A DNA stretch of 64,000 bases from Nakaseomyces glabratus (lineage: Eukaryota; Ascomycota; Saccharomycetes; Saccharomycetales; Saccharomycetaceae): NCBI RefSeq assembly GCF_010111755.1, contig NC_088961.1:248001-312000 (forward strand), written 5' to 3'. Of this stretch, positions 41,609-51,942 are shown in pieces. Each line of letters starts with the position of its first letter. Position 1 is the first letter of the stretch. The translations under genes were made by a program, and so were the position numbers. Below the pieces are notes generated by a model. It searched no databases. It was not told where the DNA came from and worked only from the letters and a program-made list of their open reading frames with translations.

Positions 41609-42892
41609 ATGAAGCCAACTACTAACAAGAAGGCTAAGATGAAATTGCCAAATATCCTGGATGCTTTGAAGGTCACCAATAACCCAACATCAGGGATAGT
41701 AGGACTTGCAAATGTTGGTAAGTCTACTTTCTTCCAAACTATAACGAATTCGCACTTAGGTACCGCTGCCAATTACCCATACGCAACTATAGATCCTGAA
41801 GTTGCCAAAGTACCCATACCATCTCCAGAACTTCCAGTATTGCAGAAACTTTATCAGAGTGGGAAAGTTATACCTGCTGCATTAACAATTTACGACATAG
41901 CTGGCTTAACTAGGGGTGCCTCAGAAGGTCATGGCCTTGGGAATAAGTTTCTAAGCGATATAAGACATGTAGATGGTATATTTAATCTGGTACGTGGGTT
42001 TAAGGATGAGAATATCACACATATTGAAGGAAATGTCGATCCGGTACGTGATTTATCGGTAGTTCAGGATGAACTGATTCTTAAGGACCTTGAATTCATT
42101 GACAATGTACGTGAAAAGGCCTCTAGAAAGCTTAGAATGCTATCTAAAAACTCTAAAGAGTACCAGGAGTACAATTTCGAGATCGAGCTTCTTGGTAAAT
42201 TAGAAGAACATCTTTATGACGGTAAGAGGATAAGCAACTTTAAGAATGAAGATGAGAAATGGAATGTGGATGAAATCAAAGTGTTGAGACGCAATAATTT
42301 CTTGACAGCTAAACCATCATTAACTTTACTTAATGTTAGTCCCGAAGAGTATTTACAACTACATTCACAAAATACCCTAGAAAATGCTGCTTTCTCAAAA
42401 GAAGTTACAGAATGGTTAAAAGAATACTCACCTAACGATGATTTGATATACTTTAGTGCTGAATATGAGAAGAATTACCTAGAATACACAAAAAATAATG
42501 ACAAGTCTGGTTTAGCACAATATTGTAAGAATGTTGCAGGTACTGATATTAACACATCTGATAAGAGGACTGCACTACCAGACATTATACTTAGAATGAA
42601 GCACTTACTGGGGCTGATCAGCTTTTACACATGTGGTCCATTAGAGGTGAGACAGTGGAACATTCGCAGAGGAAACAACGCACAAGAGGCTGCGGGTGTA
42701 ATTCATACCGATTTGCAGGAGACGTTTATAAGTGCGGACATCATCAATTATGAATCTCTGAGAGATATAGAGCCTCCATTAGATGAATCATATCTTAAGA
42801 AAAAAGGATTAATCAAACGTGTTGGTAAGCAATATATCATGGAAGAAAACGATATCGCGTTGTTCAAAGCAGCTGGTGGTAAAACTAGGTAG
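41609..42892 (+). CDS. YLF2: YchF-type P-loop GTPase/ATPase, mitochondrial-type paralogue of Ola1
   Basis: A member of the Obg-related YchF/OLA1 family of nucleotide hydrolases. The S. cerevisiae counterpart YHL014C is uncharacterised; Ola1 itself is a different, more conserved protein. The ATG at 41609 gives 427 residues; a second in-frame ATG ten codons later is an alternative start. The P-loop is GLANVGKST at 32-40 (alanine where most YchF proteins have proline). Switch II is DIAGLTRGASEGHGLGNKFL. A coiled-coil insert follows, and the C-terminal TGS domain contains the family signature SFYTCGPLEVRQWNIRRG and AAGVIHTDLQETFISADII. It is divergent from SDD2 and convergent with RPS20, the latter as in S. 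cerevisiae (YHL014C, YHL015W). Confidence 0.88.
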   Translation: MKPTTNKKAKMKLPNILDALKVTNNPTSGIVGLANVGKSTFFQTITNSHLGTAANYPYATIDPEVAKVPIPSPELPVLQKLYQSGKVIPAALTIYDIAGLTRGASEGHGLGNKFLSDIRHVDGIFNLVRGFKDENITHIEGNVDPVRDLSVVQDELILKDLEFIDNVREKASRKLRMLSKNSKEYQEYNFEIELLGKLEEHLYDGKRISNFKNEDEKWNVDEIKVLRRNNFLTAKPSLTLLNVSPEEYLQLHSQNTLENAAFSKEVTEWLKEYSPNDDLIYFSAEYEKNYLEYTKNNDKSGLAQYCKNVAGTDINTSDKRTALPDIILRMKHLLGLISFYTCGPLEVRQWNIRRGNNAQEAAGVIHTDLQETFISADIINYESLRDIEPPLDESYLKKKGLIKRVGKQYIMEENDIALFKAAGGKTR

Positions 42893-43345
42893 TTTGTACT
42901 GTAAATAAACCTTGTATATATGTATATAATAATAGTACACCTTTGAGATACTCCCATGACTCAAATCATGCAACTAAAGATTAAAGTTAACTGGGTGAGG
43001 CGTCAAAAAATTTAAAAAATCAAATGAAATTAGAATTTTTATATATTATATTAAAAATATGATGCAAAGATAACAGAATGTATATATCATGGACATTACA
43101 GTTCATAGAGACGATTTTTTATTTGAAGTTTCCACTGATAGTAAGACAGAGGTATATGGAACTGTGTTTACCTAGAGTGGTCCGTTTCCCGAACTTATAA
43201 TAACCATTTAACAGAGATGTCGCGATACACATACCAAATCAGAGCAATACCAACTTCAAACGCATTTTAATTTCTTTTAAAAAAAAAAAAGAGAATTTAG
43301 TAAAGAGAGAAAAAATCAAATTATTCAACGATTGAATAAAGTTGT
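42893..43345. other. Intergenic, convergent 3' ends of YLF2 and RPS20
   Basis: A 453-base AT-rich spacer between converging genes. It contains an A-run near 43280 and no recognisable gene. Confidence 0.5.
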
Positions 43346-43705
43346 TTAGTTGGAAGCAACAACAACTTCGACATCTACACCTGGTTCGATGGTAATTTGA
43401 GTGATTCTCTTAACGATGCTGACTGGAGCTTCGAAGTCGATGTATCTCTTGTGGATTCTCATCTCGTAAGTTTCCCAGGTCTTGGAACCTTCACCGTTTG
43501 GAGTCTTTCTGGTGGAGATTCTTAGAACCTTGGTTGGCAATCTGACAGGACCCTTCTTGACCAAGTTGTTTTGTTCAGCGTTTCTGATAATGTTAGCAGA
43601 AACGTTTTCCAATTGCTTAACCTTGGTAGAGGTCAAGGTCATTCTGATCTTGATGATTTGTGGAGCTTCTTGCTCTTGAACCTTATCCTTTTGAATGTCA
43701 GACAT
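43346..43705 (-). CDS. RPS20: Cytosolic ribosomal protein uS10
   Basis: A 40S subunit head protein. The 119-residue product (about 121 in S. cerevisiae) contains the uS10 core. [22 protein letters not shown] is followed by [41 protein letters not shown]. The gene shows the strongly biased codon choice of a highly expressed gene. No intron is needed: the frame is open from the ATG. The upstream region has poly-dA:dT tracts (43862-43890) and a weak Rap1-like ATGGATG core on the minus strand near 43905, both typical of ribosomal protein promoters. The YLF2-RPS20-DUR3 order matches S. cerevisiae. Confidence 0.96.
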   Translation of the reverse strand: MSDIQKDKVQEQEAPQIIKIRMTLTSTKVKQLENVSANIIRNAEQNNLVKKGPVRLPTKVLRISTRKTPNGEGSKTWETYEMRIHKRYIDFEAPVSIVKRITQITIEPGVDVEVVVASN

Positions 43706-45107
43706 TATGAATATACCTTTTTGTTGTTCTTGGTGAGTTAAAGCCAGAATAAAAAAAAAACAGAGAGAGCAAGATAAAGTAAAGATTATACTAATTCATA
43801 ATTCTAAACGCTAATATACAAGTTACTTGAAGTATAGCTAAACTGTCCTCATCGACTTTTTGCAAAAAAACTTTTTGAAAAAAAAATTGGAATCCGAGTC
43901 ATCCATTTGCACGTATAATACATGTGATGAACGTCCACGCTAGCAGCTAAGTATCAATTTTGTCGTTTCATAAAAAAAATTTCGAAAAAACTGAAACAAA
44001 AAATTACCCAATTAGGATATTATTCCATAGACACTGTGATGTTAGGATGCTAGTCATAGCAGTCACAAAAAAGTGTAAAACCATGTCTCCTAACATCCTC
44101 TTGGCCATCATAGCCAGCCATAGCCAGCCATATTCAAGAAGTTATACGCATGCTGGAACACATGACATAGTAAACAAGACGAACTAAGAATAATACTTCT
44201 CCCAAAATTATATAGATATCAAAAAAACTAGATAAGCTGCCTATCTTTGATTCTAATCTTGATCTATCTTGATCTATTTTGAATCCATTGCTATCAGGTT
44301 ACCAGACGAATTGTTAAACACATTCCGAATGGCTGACTGGACCATTTGACAGGACTAGCTCACTATGAATGCCGTGTATATGCCCGAAGAATGATCCAGA
44401 GAGGAATAGCAGAAATCCCGACGGGAACTTGCACTTAGCTCTTCCATTCTACCCTGAATTGCATCGCAGGGAACGGGATGATTTATCTACATCTAATATC
44501 TCTTCTTATCTATCCCAAATAGGAAAATGATAAGATCTTATCTAATCATATCGGTGTTATATCATCCCATTATCAGAAGATAGTGTAATGAATGAAAGGA
44601 AAATTATCTCTTTAATGCAATGTCATCTATATGAAGCCCATATCTGCCACCTTACATCTGTTTTAGATCGACGTTGTTATAGGGTATTTTGTTTGCTAAA
44701 CTGTATGTGAAATGCTGTTGCAAAAATTAAACAGCATATCACCTCTATCGAGTCGATGATTCACTTGGGTAGGAACTGGACAGGTATGCCTGCATGTTAA
44801 GGTTTTCATTTTATTTTCAACAAAATAAACGTTGATATGATCTGCGTTACGGAGCTCACTAACAAATTTGCGTTTTAATAGCTATCTTATCTTGCTTTAC
44901 CATAAAGTTTTGCAAATTTGTATGACCATTGTTATAACTTTCAAAAAATCAATTGAAATGAGATGAGATGAGCTGGTATAAGAATTATCATTCACATAAC
45001 TATATAAAAAGGCCAAGAGTGTTTGATTTCCATGCTATTTTCAATAACTCTAATAACTGAAATAAAAACCAAAAACTGATCAATCAACTAATCTTTCAAT
45101 AAACAAC
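43706..45107. promoter_or_regulatory. Divergent RPS20-DUR3 intergenic region
   Basis: A 1.4-kb spacer. The left 250 bases are the RPS20 promoter with poly-A/T tracts. A short duplication (ATAGCCAGCC twice) lies near 44109. The right half is the DUR3 promoter with clustered GATAAG sites and a TATA box (listed separately). No gene was recognised. Confidence 0.6.
44505..45008 (+). promoter_or_regulatory. DUR3 promoter: GATAAG cluster and TATA box
   Basis: GATAAG or its complement CTTATC, the site of the GATA factors Gln3/Gat1/Dal80, occurs at 44505-44510, 44529-44534, 44537-44542 and 44886-44891. The pair at 44529-44542 is an inverted repeat. TATATAAA lies at 45001-45008, 100 bp before the DUR3 ATG. 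This is the expected layout of a nitrogen-catabolite-repressed gene, and S. cerevisiae DUR3 is one. Confidence 0.65.
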
Positions 45108-47282
45108 ATGGGCGAGTTCAAGGCTCCATTACCTCAAGGTGCAGGATATGCAATTGTTCTCGGACTGGGAACTGTATTTGCTGTCGGCATGATACTTACG
45201 ACTTATATGCTAAGAAGATATCAAAAAGAAATAATTACTGCAGAAGAATTTACTACCGCAGGAAGAACTGTGAAAACAGGACTGGTGGCCGCTGCTGTCG
45301 TCTCTAGTTGGATATGGTGTTCAACTTTGCTTACTTCAGCATCAAAACAACTGGATGGTATGCTTGGTGGCTACTCATATTCAGCAGGTGCTTGTTTTCA
45401 GATCGTGGCCTTCGCCATCTTGGCAATTAAAACAAAACAGAAAGCTCCTAACGCACACACATACTTGGAATTAGTTAGGAAGCGCTATGGTAAGATAGGT
45501 CACTGCTGCTATCTATTCTATGCATTTGCTACAAACATCCTAGTTACAGCAATGCTATTAACATCAGGTGCTGCTGTCTTCGAAAGTATGACGGGAATGA
45601 ATTCTGTTGCTTCGTGCTTCCTTCTACCGGTTGGTGTTGTAATATATACTTTATTTGGAGGAATTAAAGCTACTTTTCTAACAGATTTCATTCATACTTG
45701 TGTCATCATAGTTATTATTATGGTTTTTGCATTCAAAGTTTATGCGACAAGTGATGTGCTAGGATCTCCTGGTAAAGTGTATGATTTAGTACGCGAAGCC
45801 GCCAAAAGACACCCTGTTCCACACAACGCCCAAGGAGAATATCTGACCATGTCATCTAGGTCCGGTGGCATTTTCCTGATAATTAACTTGGTAGGAAACT
45901 TTGGTACAGTATTCCTTGATAACGGATATTGGAACAAAGCCATCAGTGCTTCGCCTGCTGCCGCTCTACCTGGCTATGTAATGGGTGGTTTAGCTTGGTT
46001 TGCAGTTCCAGCTCTTCTTTCGGTTACCATGGGTTTTGCATGTCTAGCAACTGAAACACTAAAATCATTTCCAACATATCCTGATCCATTAACACCAGAG
46101 CAAGTAAGCGCTGGTCTTGTACTACCTGCAGCAGCTGTCTCAGTGATGGGAAAGGGTGGTGCTGTTGCAACTTGCCTCATGGTCTTCATGGCTGTCACAT
46201 CTGCAATGTCCGCCGAACTAATCGCCGTATCATCTGTTTTCACTTATGACATCTACCGGATTTATATAAATCCATCAGCTGATGGAAAGAGACTTATCTA
46301 TTCCTCTCATTTTGCTTGTGTTGTATTTGGCCTTTGTATGAGCGGATTTTCCGTTGGATTATATTATGCTGGTGTCAATCTTGGTTACCTATATGAATTA
46401 ATGGGGATTATTATCAGTAGTGCAGTGTTACCCGTGGTACTTACTCTCTGCTGGAAAGGCCAAAATATAATTGCTGCTGTCGTATCACCAATTTTGGGCA
46501 CAGCATTGGCTATAATGTCTTGGCTAGTTTGTACAAAGTCACTCTATGGTGAAATCACCCTTGCCACATCATTCGAAGATTATCCCATGCTTACGGGTAA
46601 TCTAGTTGCATTACTATCGCCAGCAATATTCATTCCTATTTTAACATTTCTATTCAAACCACAGAATTACGACATGGAACTATTTAAAGAAATTTCTAGG
46701 GTTGACGAAACAAAGGAAATTCTGGAAGCTTACCCAGAAATAGAACCAATCATTAGTAAAACACAAATCGCACATGAATCTGAAGGCTCCTTAATCGAGA
46801 GCGATTACAACAAAGAAGACGAGAAAGACGCCGTGACTCATATCAAGACCACTGAAAAGCACGAACTCGATAGGATCGATACAGAAAACTTATCTGAATA
46901 CGATGCCCAAGAAGAAAAGAAATTGAAAAGAGCTCTTAACTGGGCTTATTTCCTCTGCATATTTTTTGCACTGGCTTTCTTGGTCGTTTGGCCAATGCCC
47001 ATGTATGGTACAAAGTATATATTCAGTAAGCGCTTCTTCACAGGGTGGGTTGTTGTCATGATTATATGGATATTTATAAGTGCTTTCTGTGTTTGTGTAT
47101 TCCCAGTCTGGGAAGGTCGTCATGGGATTTACACTACATGCAGAGGTATTTATTGGGACTTAACTGGCCAATCATATAAGCTGAAAGAATGGCAGGAAAC
47201 TAATCCTTCAGAACTACATGTTGTTCAAAGTCAGAAGAGTATTAGACCAAAAATCAGTCGTATTGATGACCTGATAGAGTAA
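45108..47282 (+). CDS. DUR3: Plasma membrane urea/polyamine transporter
   Basis: Takes up urea, and in yeast also polyamines, when preferred nitrogen sources are scarce. The 724-residue product (about 735 in S. cerevisiae) is a sodium:solute symporter-family protein with about 15 membrane spans. The N-terminus has the DUR3-type PLPQGAGYAIVLGLG and the ITAEEFTTAGRTVKTGLVAAAVVSSW motif. The core has NLVGNFGTVFLDNGYWNKAISA. A charged cytosolic loop lies at about 530-610, followed by the final spans. The first in-frame ATG was used. The promoter carries clustered GATA sites. The order RPS20-DUR3-YHL017W type-pterin dehydratase matches YHL015W-YHL018W. Confidence 0.96.
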   Translation: MGEFKAPLPQGAGYAIVLGLGTVFAVGMILTTYMLRRYQKEIITAEEFTTAGRTVKTGLVAAAVVSSWIWCSTLLTSASKQLDGMLGGYSYSAGACFQIVAFAILAIKTKQKAPNAHTYLELVRKRYGKIGHCCYLFYAFATNILVTAMLLTSGAAVFESMTGMNSVASCFLLPVGVVIYTLFGGIKATFLTDFIHTCVIIVIIMVFAFKVYATSDVLGSPGKVYDLVREAAKRHPVPHNAQGEYLTMSSRSGGIFLIINLVGNFGTVFLDNGYWNKAISASPAAALPGYVMGGLAWFAVPALLSVTMGFACLATETLKSFPTYPDPLTPEQVSAGLVLPAAAVSVMGKGGAVATCLMVFMAVTSAMSAELIAVSSVFTYDIYRIYINPSADGKRLIYSSHFACVVFGLCMSGFSVGLYYAGVNLGYLYELMGIIISSAVLPVVLTLCWKGQNIIAAVVSPILGTALAIMSWLVCTKSLYGEITLATSFEDYPMLTGNLVALLSPAIFIPILTFLFKPQNYDMELFKEISRVDETKEILEAYPEIEPIISKTQIAHESEGSLIESDYNKEDEKDAVTHIKTTEKHELDRIDTENLSEYDAQEEKKLKRALNWAYFLCIFFALAFLVVWPMPMYGTKYIFSKRFFTGWVVVMIIWIFISAFCVCVFPVWEGRHGIYTTCRGIYWDLTGQSYKLKEWQETNPSELHVVQSQKSIRPKISRIDDLIE

Positions 47283-47491
47283 TATTGTTATTATAAATTC
47301 ATACATTGTTTAATATTTTTTTACATTTCATTTTTGGCGCCCTATGTGCGTTTTTTTAAATCAATTAAATTCATGCTAGTTTAGATCTATCCAGTACAAC
47401 TATAGATGTATATGCTTAGAATCATGATAAATAAATATCATATAGTTATTACCAAATTTCAACTTTCTCACTTCTTTTACTTTCCACTTAA

Positions 47492-49189
47492 TCATTTCCG
47501 AGTTTTTGGGTTAGCAATATCATTAATAGATTGTTTGGTATTTGATGCGTTGGGAACCAAATCTTCATCTGAATTGTGACCGGAGAAATTAGAGATTACA
47601 TCCGTATCCTGAAGCTCGTTTTGATCGCTAAATACATCATCCATATTTGGCTCATTATTAGCAAAAATGTCATCAATGTTTTGCCTTTCAGCCTCATTAA
47701 TACCATGAACACGATGCTCCGATGTTTCTGATTCAGCATAATCATCCATGTCAAATTCATCACTGAATTCGTCCAAATCATCCATTTCCAGTCCCATAAC
47801 GTTCTCGAGCTCCTCCGGCTGCTGCTGTGAAGTGGTTAACATGAATGTTGTACCCGTAGGTCTCCATATATATGCAAATGATATGAAAGCAAAAAAGTAA
47901 ACTAAAGATGGCCAAAAATCAGTCAAGTAAAATCTTATCATCCAATGCTTCTCAATTATTTCGATTGCATTCATACCTAGGTAGGCAAATGCACATAAAA
48001 TCAGACCAATAAATATGCACACTAATGTTGCATAGATCACAATTAGTAATCTATTATAGACAGATAGTTTATACGTCTGTCTCTGACCTTTCAAATATGA
48101 AGTTGTTTTTGTAATCGCCCTTAGAATTAGGAAAAAAAATACAAACATTAGTAAAACAGTCGGCACTGCGGTGATTAAAATTGTGATTGAGGTCGACTCT
48201 GGGTTTTGGGCATAACTTTGTATTAGGTAGGCAGAGTATAAGAAAAAATTCAAAATTGCAAATGCTCGACAGCGGTTGACTAATGTTTTATTCAAACGCG
48301 CATAAACGATGCCGTATCCCAATGCAATGATCAGAAGAAGGAAGTATGTAAAAGAAGCTTTTCCGGCACTCATTAGTGAAATAAACACCATGTACACTTT
48401 TGTTGGAGTTATATTACCTTTTTCATTCTTTAACAGATAATATATCCAAATTGACACAGTTTCTATGGTTAGAAAAGAGAAGAAAATCATAATATATCGA
48501 TGTAGCGGTAATAAGTCATCCTTGTTTTTCCAGAGCTGGAAAAAGTACATAGACATACTCACCAGGTATCCCAAGGAGAGCCAGCCATATAGTCTAATAT
48601 TATCAATCTCAGCTGCATCTATTTTACCAAAGGCATTTCTGAAATTAATTGCCACATCAAATCTGATTGATGATGATATAGTAGCTGTTCTAACACAATA
48701 ATACCCGGTCTTCATAACAGGATACACCGATTGGTGTTTCCCCAAGTAATTATGCGAAAATGTTAGAACTTCATTGCTCAAGCCCTTAGTGGAGTCCGAA
48801 AACGGATCATATATTACATCTTGAATAATGAAATGATTCAATTGACTTTCTTTACAGAGACCTTTGCCAATCGAGTATTCATCGCACACATATTGTACTT
48901 CACCATTGGGTAATTCAATACCAATATGTTGGTAGTCCCTAAAATCATATATTACAGCAATGACACCAGGCTCATAGTCGTGTTGTGTTGGATATAATTT
49001 CTCTAAATCAAATCCAATGAATGGATCAACTTTTCCTCCTCTAGCTTCTTTGGAATACATACCAGAACACACTACCCGCATCCGATCATTGACATGCTTC
49101 TTATTTGCCTCTACAAACGGTGATCGTACCACTGTTAACACTGCTAGAAATAACAGAAACCAATATGTCCAGGGTAATGTAGATATCAT
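47492..49189 (-). CDS. Seven-helix Golgi-type membrane protein (GPR107/Ptm1 family)
   Basis: The counterpart of S. cerevisiae YHL017W, whose function is not established; its relative Ptm1 is found in late-Golgi vesicles. The 565-residue product starts with a cleavable signal sequence (hydrophobic to about residue 28). A lumenal domain of about 170 residues follows, including YYCVRTATISSSI, and then seven membrane spans (about 203-440) of the lung seven-transmembrane receptor family. The acidic cytosolic tail is rich in Asp, Glu and Asn. It is somewhat longer than the S. cerevisiae protein (about 532). Synteny (DUR3 on one side, the YHL018W homologue on the other) favours YHL017W over PTM1. 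Confidence 0.87.
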   Translation of the reverse strand: MISTLPWTYWFLLFLAVLTVVRSPFVEANKKHVNDRMRVVCSGMYSKEARGGKVDPFIGFDLEKLYPTQHDYEPGVIAVIYDFRDYQHIGIELPNGEVQYVCDEYSIGKGLCKESQLNHFIIQDVIYDPFSDSTKGLSNEVLTFSHNYLGKHQSVYPVMKTGYYCVRTATISSSIRFDVAINFRNAFGKIDAAEIDNIRLYGWLSLGYLVSMSMYFFQLWKNKDDLLPLHRYIMIFFSFLTIETVSIWIYYLLKNEKGNITPTKVYMVFISLMSAGKASFTYFLLLIIALGYGIVYARLNKTLVNRCRAFAILNFFLYSAYLIQSYAQNPESTSITILITAVPTVLLMFVFFFLILRAITKTTSYLKGQRQTYKLSVYNRLLIVIYATLVCIFIGLILCAFAYLGMNAIEIIEKHWMIRFYLTDFWPSLVYFFAFISFAYIWRPTGTTFMLTTSQQQPEELENVMGLEMDDLDEFSDEFDMDDYAESETSEHRVHGINEAERQNIDDIFANNEPNMDDVFSDQNELQDTDVISNFSGHNSDEDLVPNASNTKQSINDIANPKTRK

Positions 49190-49552
49190 CAGGTACTCAG
49201 TATTGTCATAAAGTTATTGGGCAGCACGCTATTTCTTGATTGCTATGTACCTTACGGAAATTATTGAATGCTAGAGCGTTCAAAATCGATTAGAGATCAA
49301 ATGTGGAAAATTAGAATTGGACAATGCTATTGACCAGATAGGTATTGAAATTCGGTGTAATCGACAACTAACGGTCCCTGTAAATCACCCAATTAGCCTC
49401 GATAGTTTGCGTTATAAATGCAACTTTTTCACTTTTCGCTGCAAAAGTTACAACAATCCAGCGATGATCTGAGATAATCCACTACAGAATACGGAAGATT
49501 GAACAAAATGGGACGCTTAAGATATTTCCTATACATGTATATACGCATTTCA
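49190..49552. other. Intergenic
   Basis: A 363-base spacer holding the promoter of the YHL017W-type gene and the 3' end of the pterin dehydratase-like gene. Nothing further was recognised. Confidence 0.4.
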
Positions 49553-49879
49553 TCATTGATGCTGGCTTATATATTTTTCTATTTGTTTTGCAAGTTTAAC
49601 ATCTATATTACTCACCCCTGGCGACATCTCGAGGTCGTGTGTCTGCAACTCCAGCCTCACCGAGGTGTAGCTCGTTGTTATCAATGGATGATGTCCCCAT
49701 AAGTGTGATCTCATAGCCACCTGCGTCAGAAACGCCCAAGTTAACTGATAGTCCTTGAATGCCACTTCTCTTACCAGCCTAGAGTTATCATGAGTCCATC
49801 CCTTGAGTTGTTTTAATGCCTTCTGCAGGTCCGCAGCTGACACGCGTTCCGCTTCACTTTTAACAATCTTGTTGAACAT
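49553..49879 (-). CDS. MCO14: Pterin-4a-carbinolamine dehydratase-like protein
   Basis: A small protein of the PCD/DCoH fold, which dehydrates 4a-hydroxytetrahydropterin. The yeast counterpart YHL018W is mitochondrial and of unproven activity. The 108-residue product (about 118 in S. cerevisiae) shows the family active-site pattern. HHPLITTSYTSVRLELQTHD contains the paired His, and the later GVSNIDVKLAKQIEKYI supplies the conserved Asp. LKGWTHDNSRLVREVAFKDY is the usual N-terminal strand pair. The start is the first in-frame ATG. There is no strong presequence, though residues 1-10 are mildly basic. Its place between the YHL017W homologue and APM2 agrees with S. cerevisiae order. Confidence 0.85.
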   Translation of the reverse strand: MFNKIVKSEAERVSAADLQKALKQLKGWTHDNSRLVREVAFKDYQLTWAFLTQVAMRSHLWGHHPLITTSYTSVRLELQTHDLEMSPGVSNIDVKLAKQIEKYISQHQ

Positions 49880-50097
49880 AGTTCTCTTACTCTTTATATT
49901 AATATTTAAATATGTTTTACTTTGAAGTTAGCCCTTGTTTGAACTTTACTTAGTGCTTGTTTTCCAAGTGAGGCTTCACCTTTAAATCCCAAATTGAAAA
50001 ATCACCAAAACCGCATACAAAAGAACGATAAATTAAGCCTGATGTATAGTAGCAAGCCTACGTTACTGAAAGCAAGACGAAGCAGGAGTAACGAGAG

Positions 50098-51894
50098 ATG
50101 TCCTCTTCGATATATATATTTGATGAGACTTTGGAACCGCTAGTATCTAAGAGTGTGAAAGGTCTACCGAATGTCAATGAGCTAGGAGATTTGTTCCGAT
50201 ACCATGTGCGACAATCGCAAAACCCTATTATAGATGTGTACAATTGGCGATTCGTCTATATCAAACGCGATACACTATACTTTGTTGCTGTGGTAGATGC
50301 TGCTGATGATGCTATCGCGAACTATTTAGCGATTTTAACGTACTTGGAGCAGTTGTACCAGTTATTTAGGGATTACGTTGGTGTGAAAGTACTCGATCGG
50401 AACTTAGTATTAGACAACACATTGCTAGTCATGGAGCTCATTGATGAAACATTGGACTACGGAATTGTTCAATTGACTGAGCCAAGCATCATGAAGGACT
50501 ATATAAGGGTTAGAGTAAATTTGCCTGAACAACGCATAATGCTGGAAGAGATATGGAATACCGATTCCGATTCTGACTCGGATGGGAATAGTAAAAGGAA
50601 ACACAAACATAAGTCAAAAGGGGATAAAGATAAACCTGCCTTGGGGAAAGTCCCATTATCCAAAGAGGAACTAGACAAAGTGCTCAAGACAAGTAAAGAC
50701 AAAGTATACAAAAAAATTAAGGATAATATAAACGAATTGGAAAAAATCGGTAAATTTAGAGGTAAAGATGAATATGATGACGATGCCAATGAGAATGAAA
50801 CATTCATAAACAGTTATATCGCTAAAACGACGATCATGCCCGTATCTTGGCGTGCGAAGGGTATCCATTATGCAAAAAACGAATTTTTCCTTGATGTAAT
50901 CGAAAAGTTGCAATATTTAGTGGATTTAGAGTCTGGTATGGTTAGAAGAAGTCTTATCCATGGTCAAATTGTGTGTAGATCGTATTTGTCTGGTATGCCT
51001 AAACTGAAAATGAGTTTAAACAAACTATTACAAAATGATAAACAGTTTATTTCTCAGGTACAGTTCCACCAATGTGTTTCTTTGGATTCGATAGAAAAGG
51101 TTATAAAGTATGCCGAAGAACATTCAGATGAACTAAAGACATTAAAACACACAGAGCATAATGCTGAAAGTGAAATTGAATTTATCCCTCCAGATGGTGA
51201 TTTTACATTATGTTCTTATGAACTAAAAAGACATATTAGAGATCCTCCTATGGTCAAACTTTGCTCATTTGAAATAACACCAAAGTGGAAAAAATATAAA
51301 CTCAAAATTTCTGCTGCAGTAGAAACACACTTTAAGCCAACAAATTCTACATCAAAACTAGATGTTAAGATTCCCATTTCCAAGGTATTCAAGGACTACC
51401 AGATTGATCTAAAAAAGCCAATAAAGTTTAAAACATCGAATGGTCGAGTAGTCTATAATATTAGCGATGATTTCTTATTATGGGAGATCGGTGTTATTAA
51501 AGGTGGTAAAATGCATGGCTCAAAGGAAGATATAAGCAAGTTTGACAATGTCGCTACAATGGCAGCGGAGTTTGGACTATTCAACGAGGAAGAGTATGAA
51601 AGAGAAAGGAAGGAAAGAGAAACTTCAATGAATCCACCACCACTGAGGACAGGCCCTAAGCTTGAAGATATATATAAAGAAACTCACGAGGAGAATGACG
51701 GATATAATTCTGTGGGTCAAAAGCCAAAGAATAATCTCAACTTACTTTCAATGGATTTTGAGATTCCTTACTGCACATGTAGTGGTTTGAAAGTTGAGTA
51801 TTTGAAGATTGATGAAGACCAATTACAATACCAGTCATTCCCATGGGTGAGATATAAAACGATTAACGATGACGAATATGCATATATTATTTAA
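50098..51894 (+). CDS. APM2: AP-1-like adaptor medium chain Apm2
   Basis: An alternative mu subunit of the clathrin adaptor AP-1 complex in late-Golgi/endosome sorting; in yeast it is linked to Mil1 binding. The 598-residue product (about 605 in S. cerevisiae) has an N-terminal longin domain (about 1-145, MSSSIYIFDETLEPLVSK to LDYGIVQLTEP). A charged lysine-rich linker (about 160-240) includes KRKHKHKSKGDKDKP. The mu-homology domain starts near 255 (VSWRAKGIHYAKNEFFLDVIE) and runs to the C-terminal strands. The long linker and divergent MHD distinguish it from Apm1. It follows the YHL018W homologue as in S. cerevisiae (YHL019C). Confidence 0.92.
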   Translation: MSSSIYIFDETLEPLVSKSVKGLPNVNELGDLFRYHVRQSQNPIIDVYNWRFVYIKRDTLYFVAVVDAADDAIANYLAILTYLEQLYQLFRDYVGVKVLDRNLVLDNTLLVMELIDETLDYGIVQLTEPSIMKDYIRVRVNLPEQRIMLEEIWNTDSDSDSDGNSKRKHKHKSKGDKDKPALGKVPLSKEELDKVLKTSKDKVYKKIKDNINELEKIGKFRGKDEYDDDANENETFINSYIAKTTIMPVSWRAKGIHYAKNEFFLDVIEKLQYLVDLESGMVRRSLIHGQIVCRSYLSGMPKLKMSLNKLLQNDKQFISQVQFHQCVSLDSIEKVIKYAEEHSDELKTLKHTEHNAESEIEFIPPDGDFTLCSYELKRHIRDPPMVKLCSFEITPKWKKYKLKISAAVETHFKPTNSTSKLDVKIPISKVFKDYQIDLKKPIKFKTSNGRVVYNISDDFLLWEIGVIKGGKMHGSKEDISKFDNVATMAAEFGLFNEEEYERERKERETSMNPPPLRTGPKLEDIYKETHEENDGYNSVGQKPKNNLNLLSMDFEIPYCTCSGLKVEYLKIDEDQLQYQSFPWVRYKTINDDEYAYII

Positions 51895-51942
51895 GACGAT
51901 ATAACACGCTATAGACTACTTACATGATCTTTTAAATTCATT

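Noticed and set aside
44100..44120. ATAGCCAGCC duplication as a regulatory repeat
   Set aside because: Only two short copies; no known factor site, likely a slippage product.
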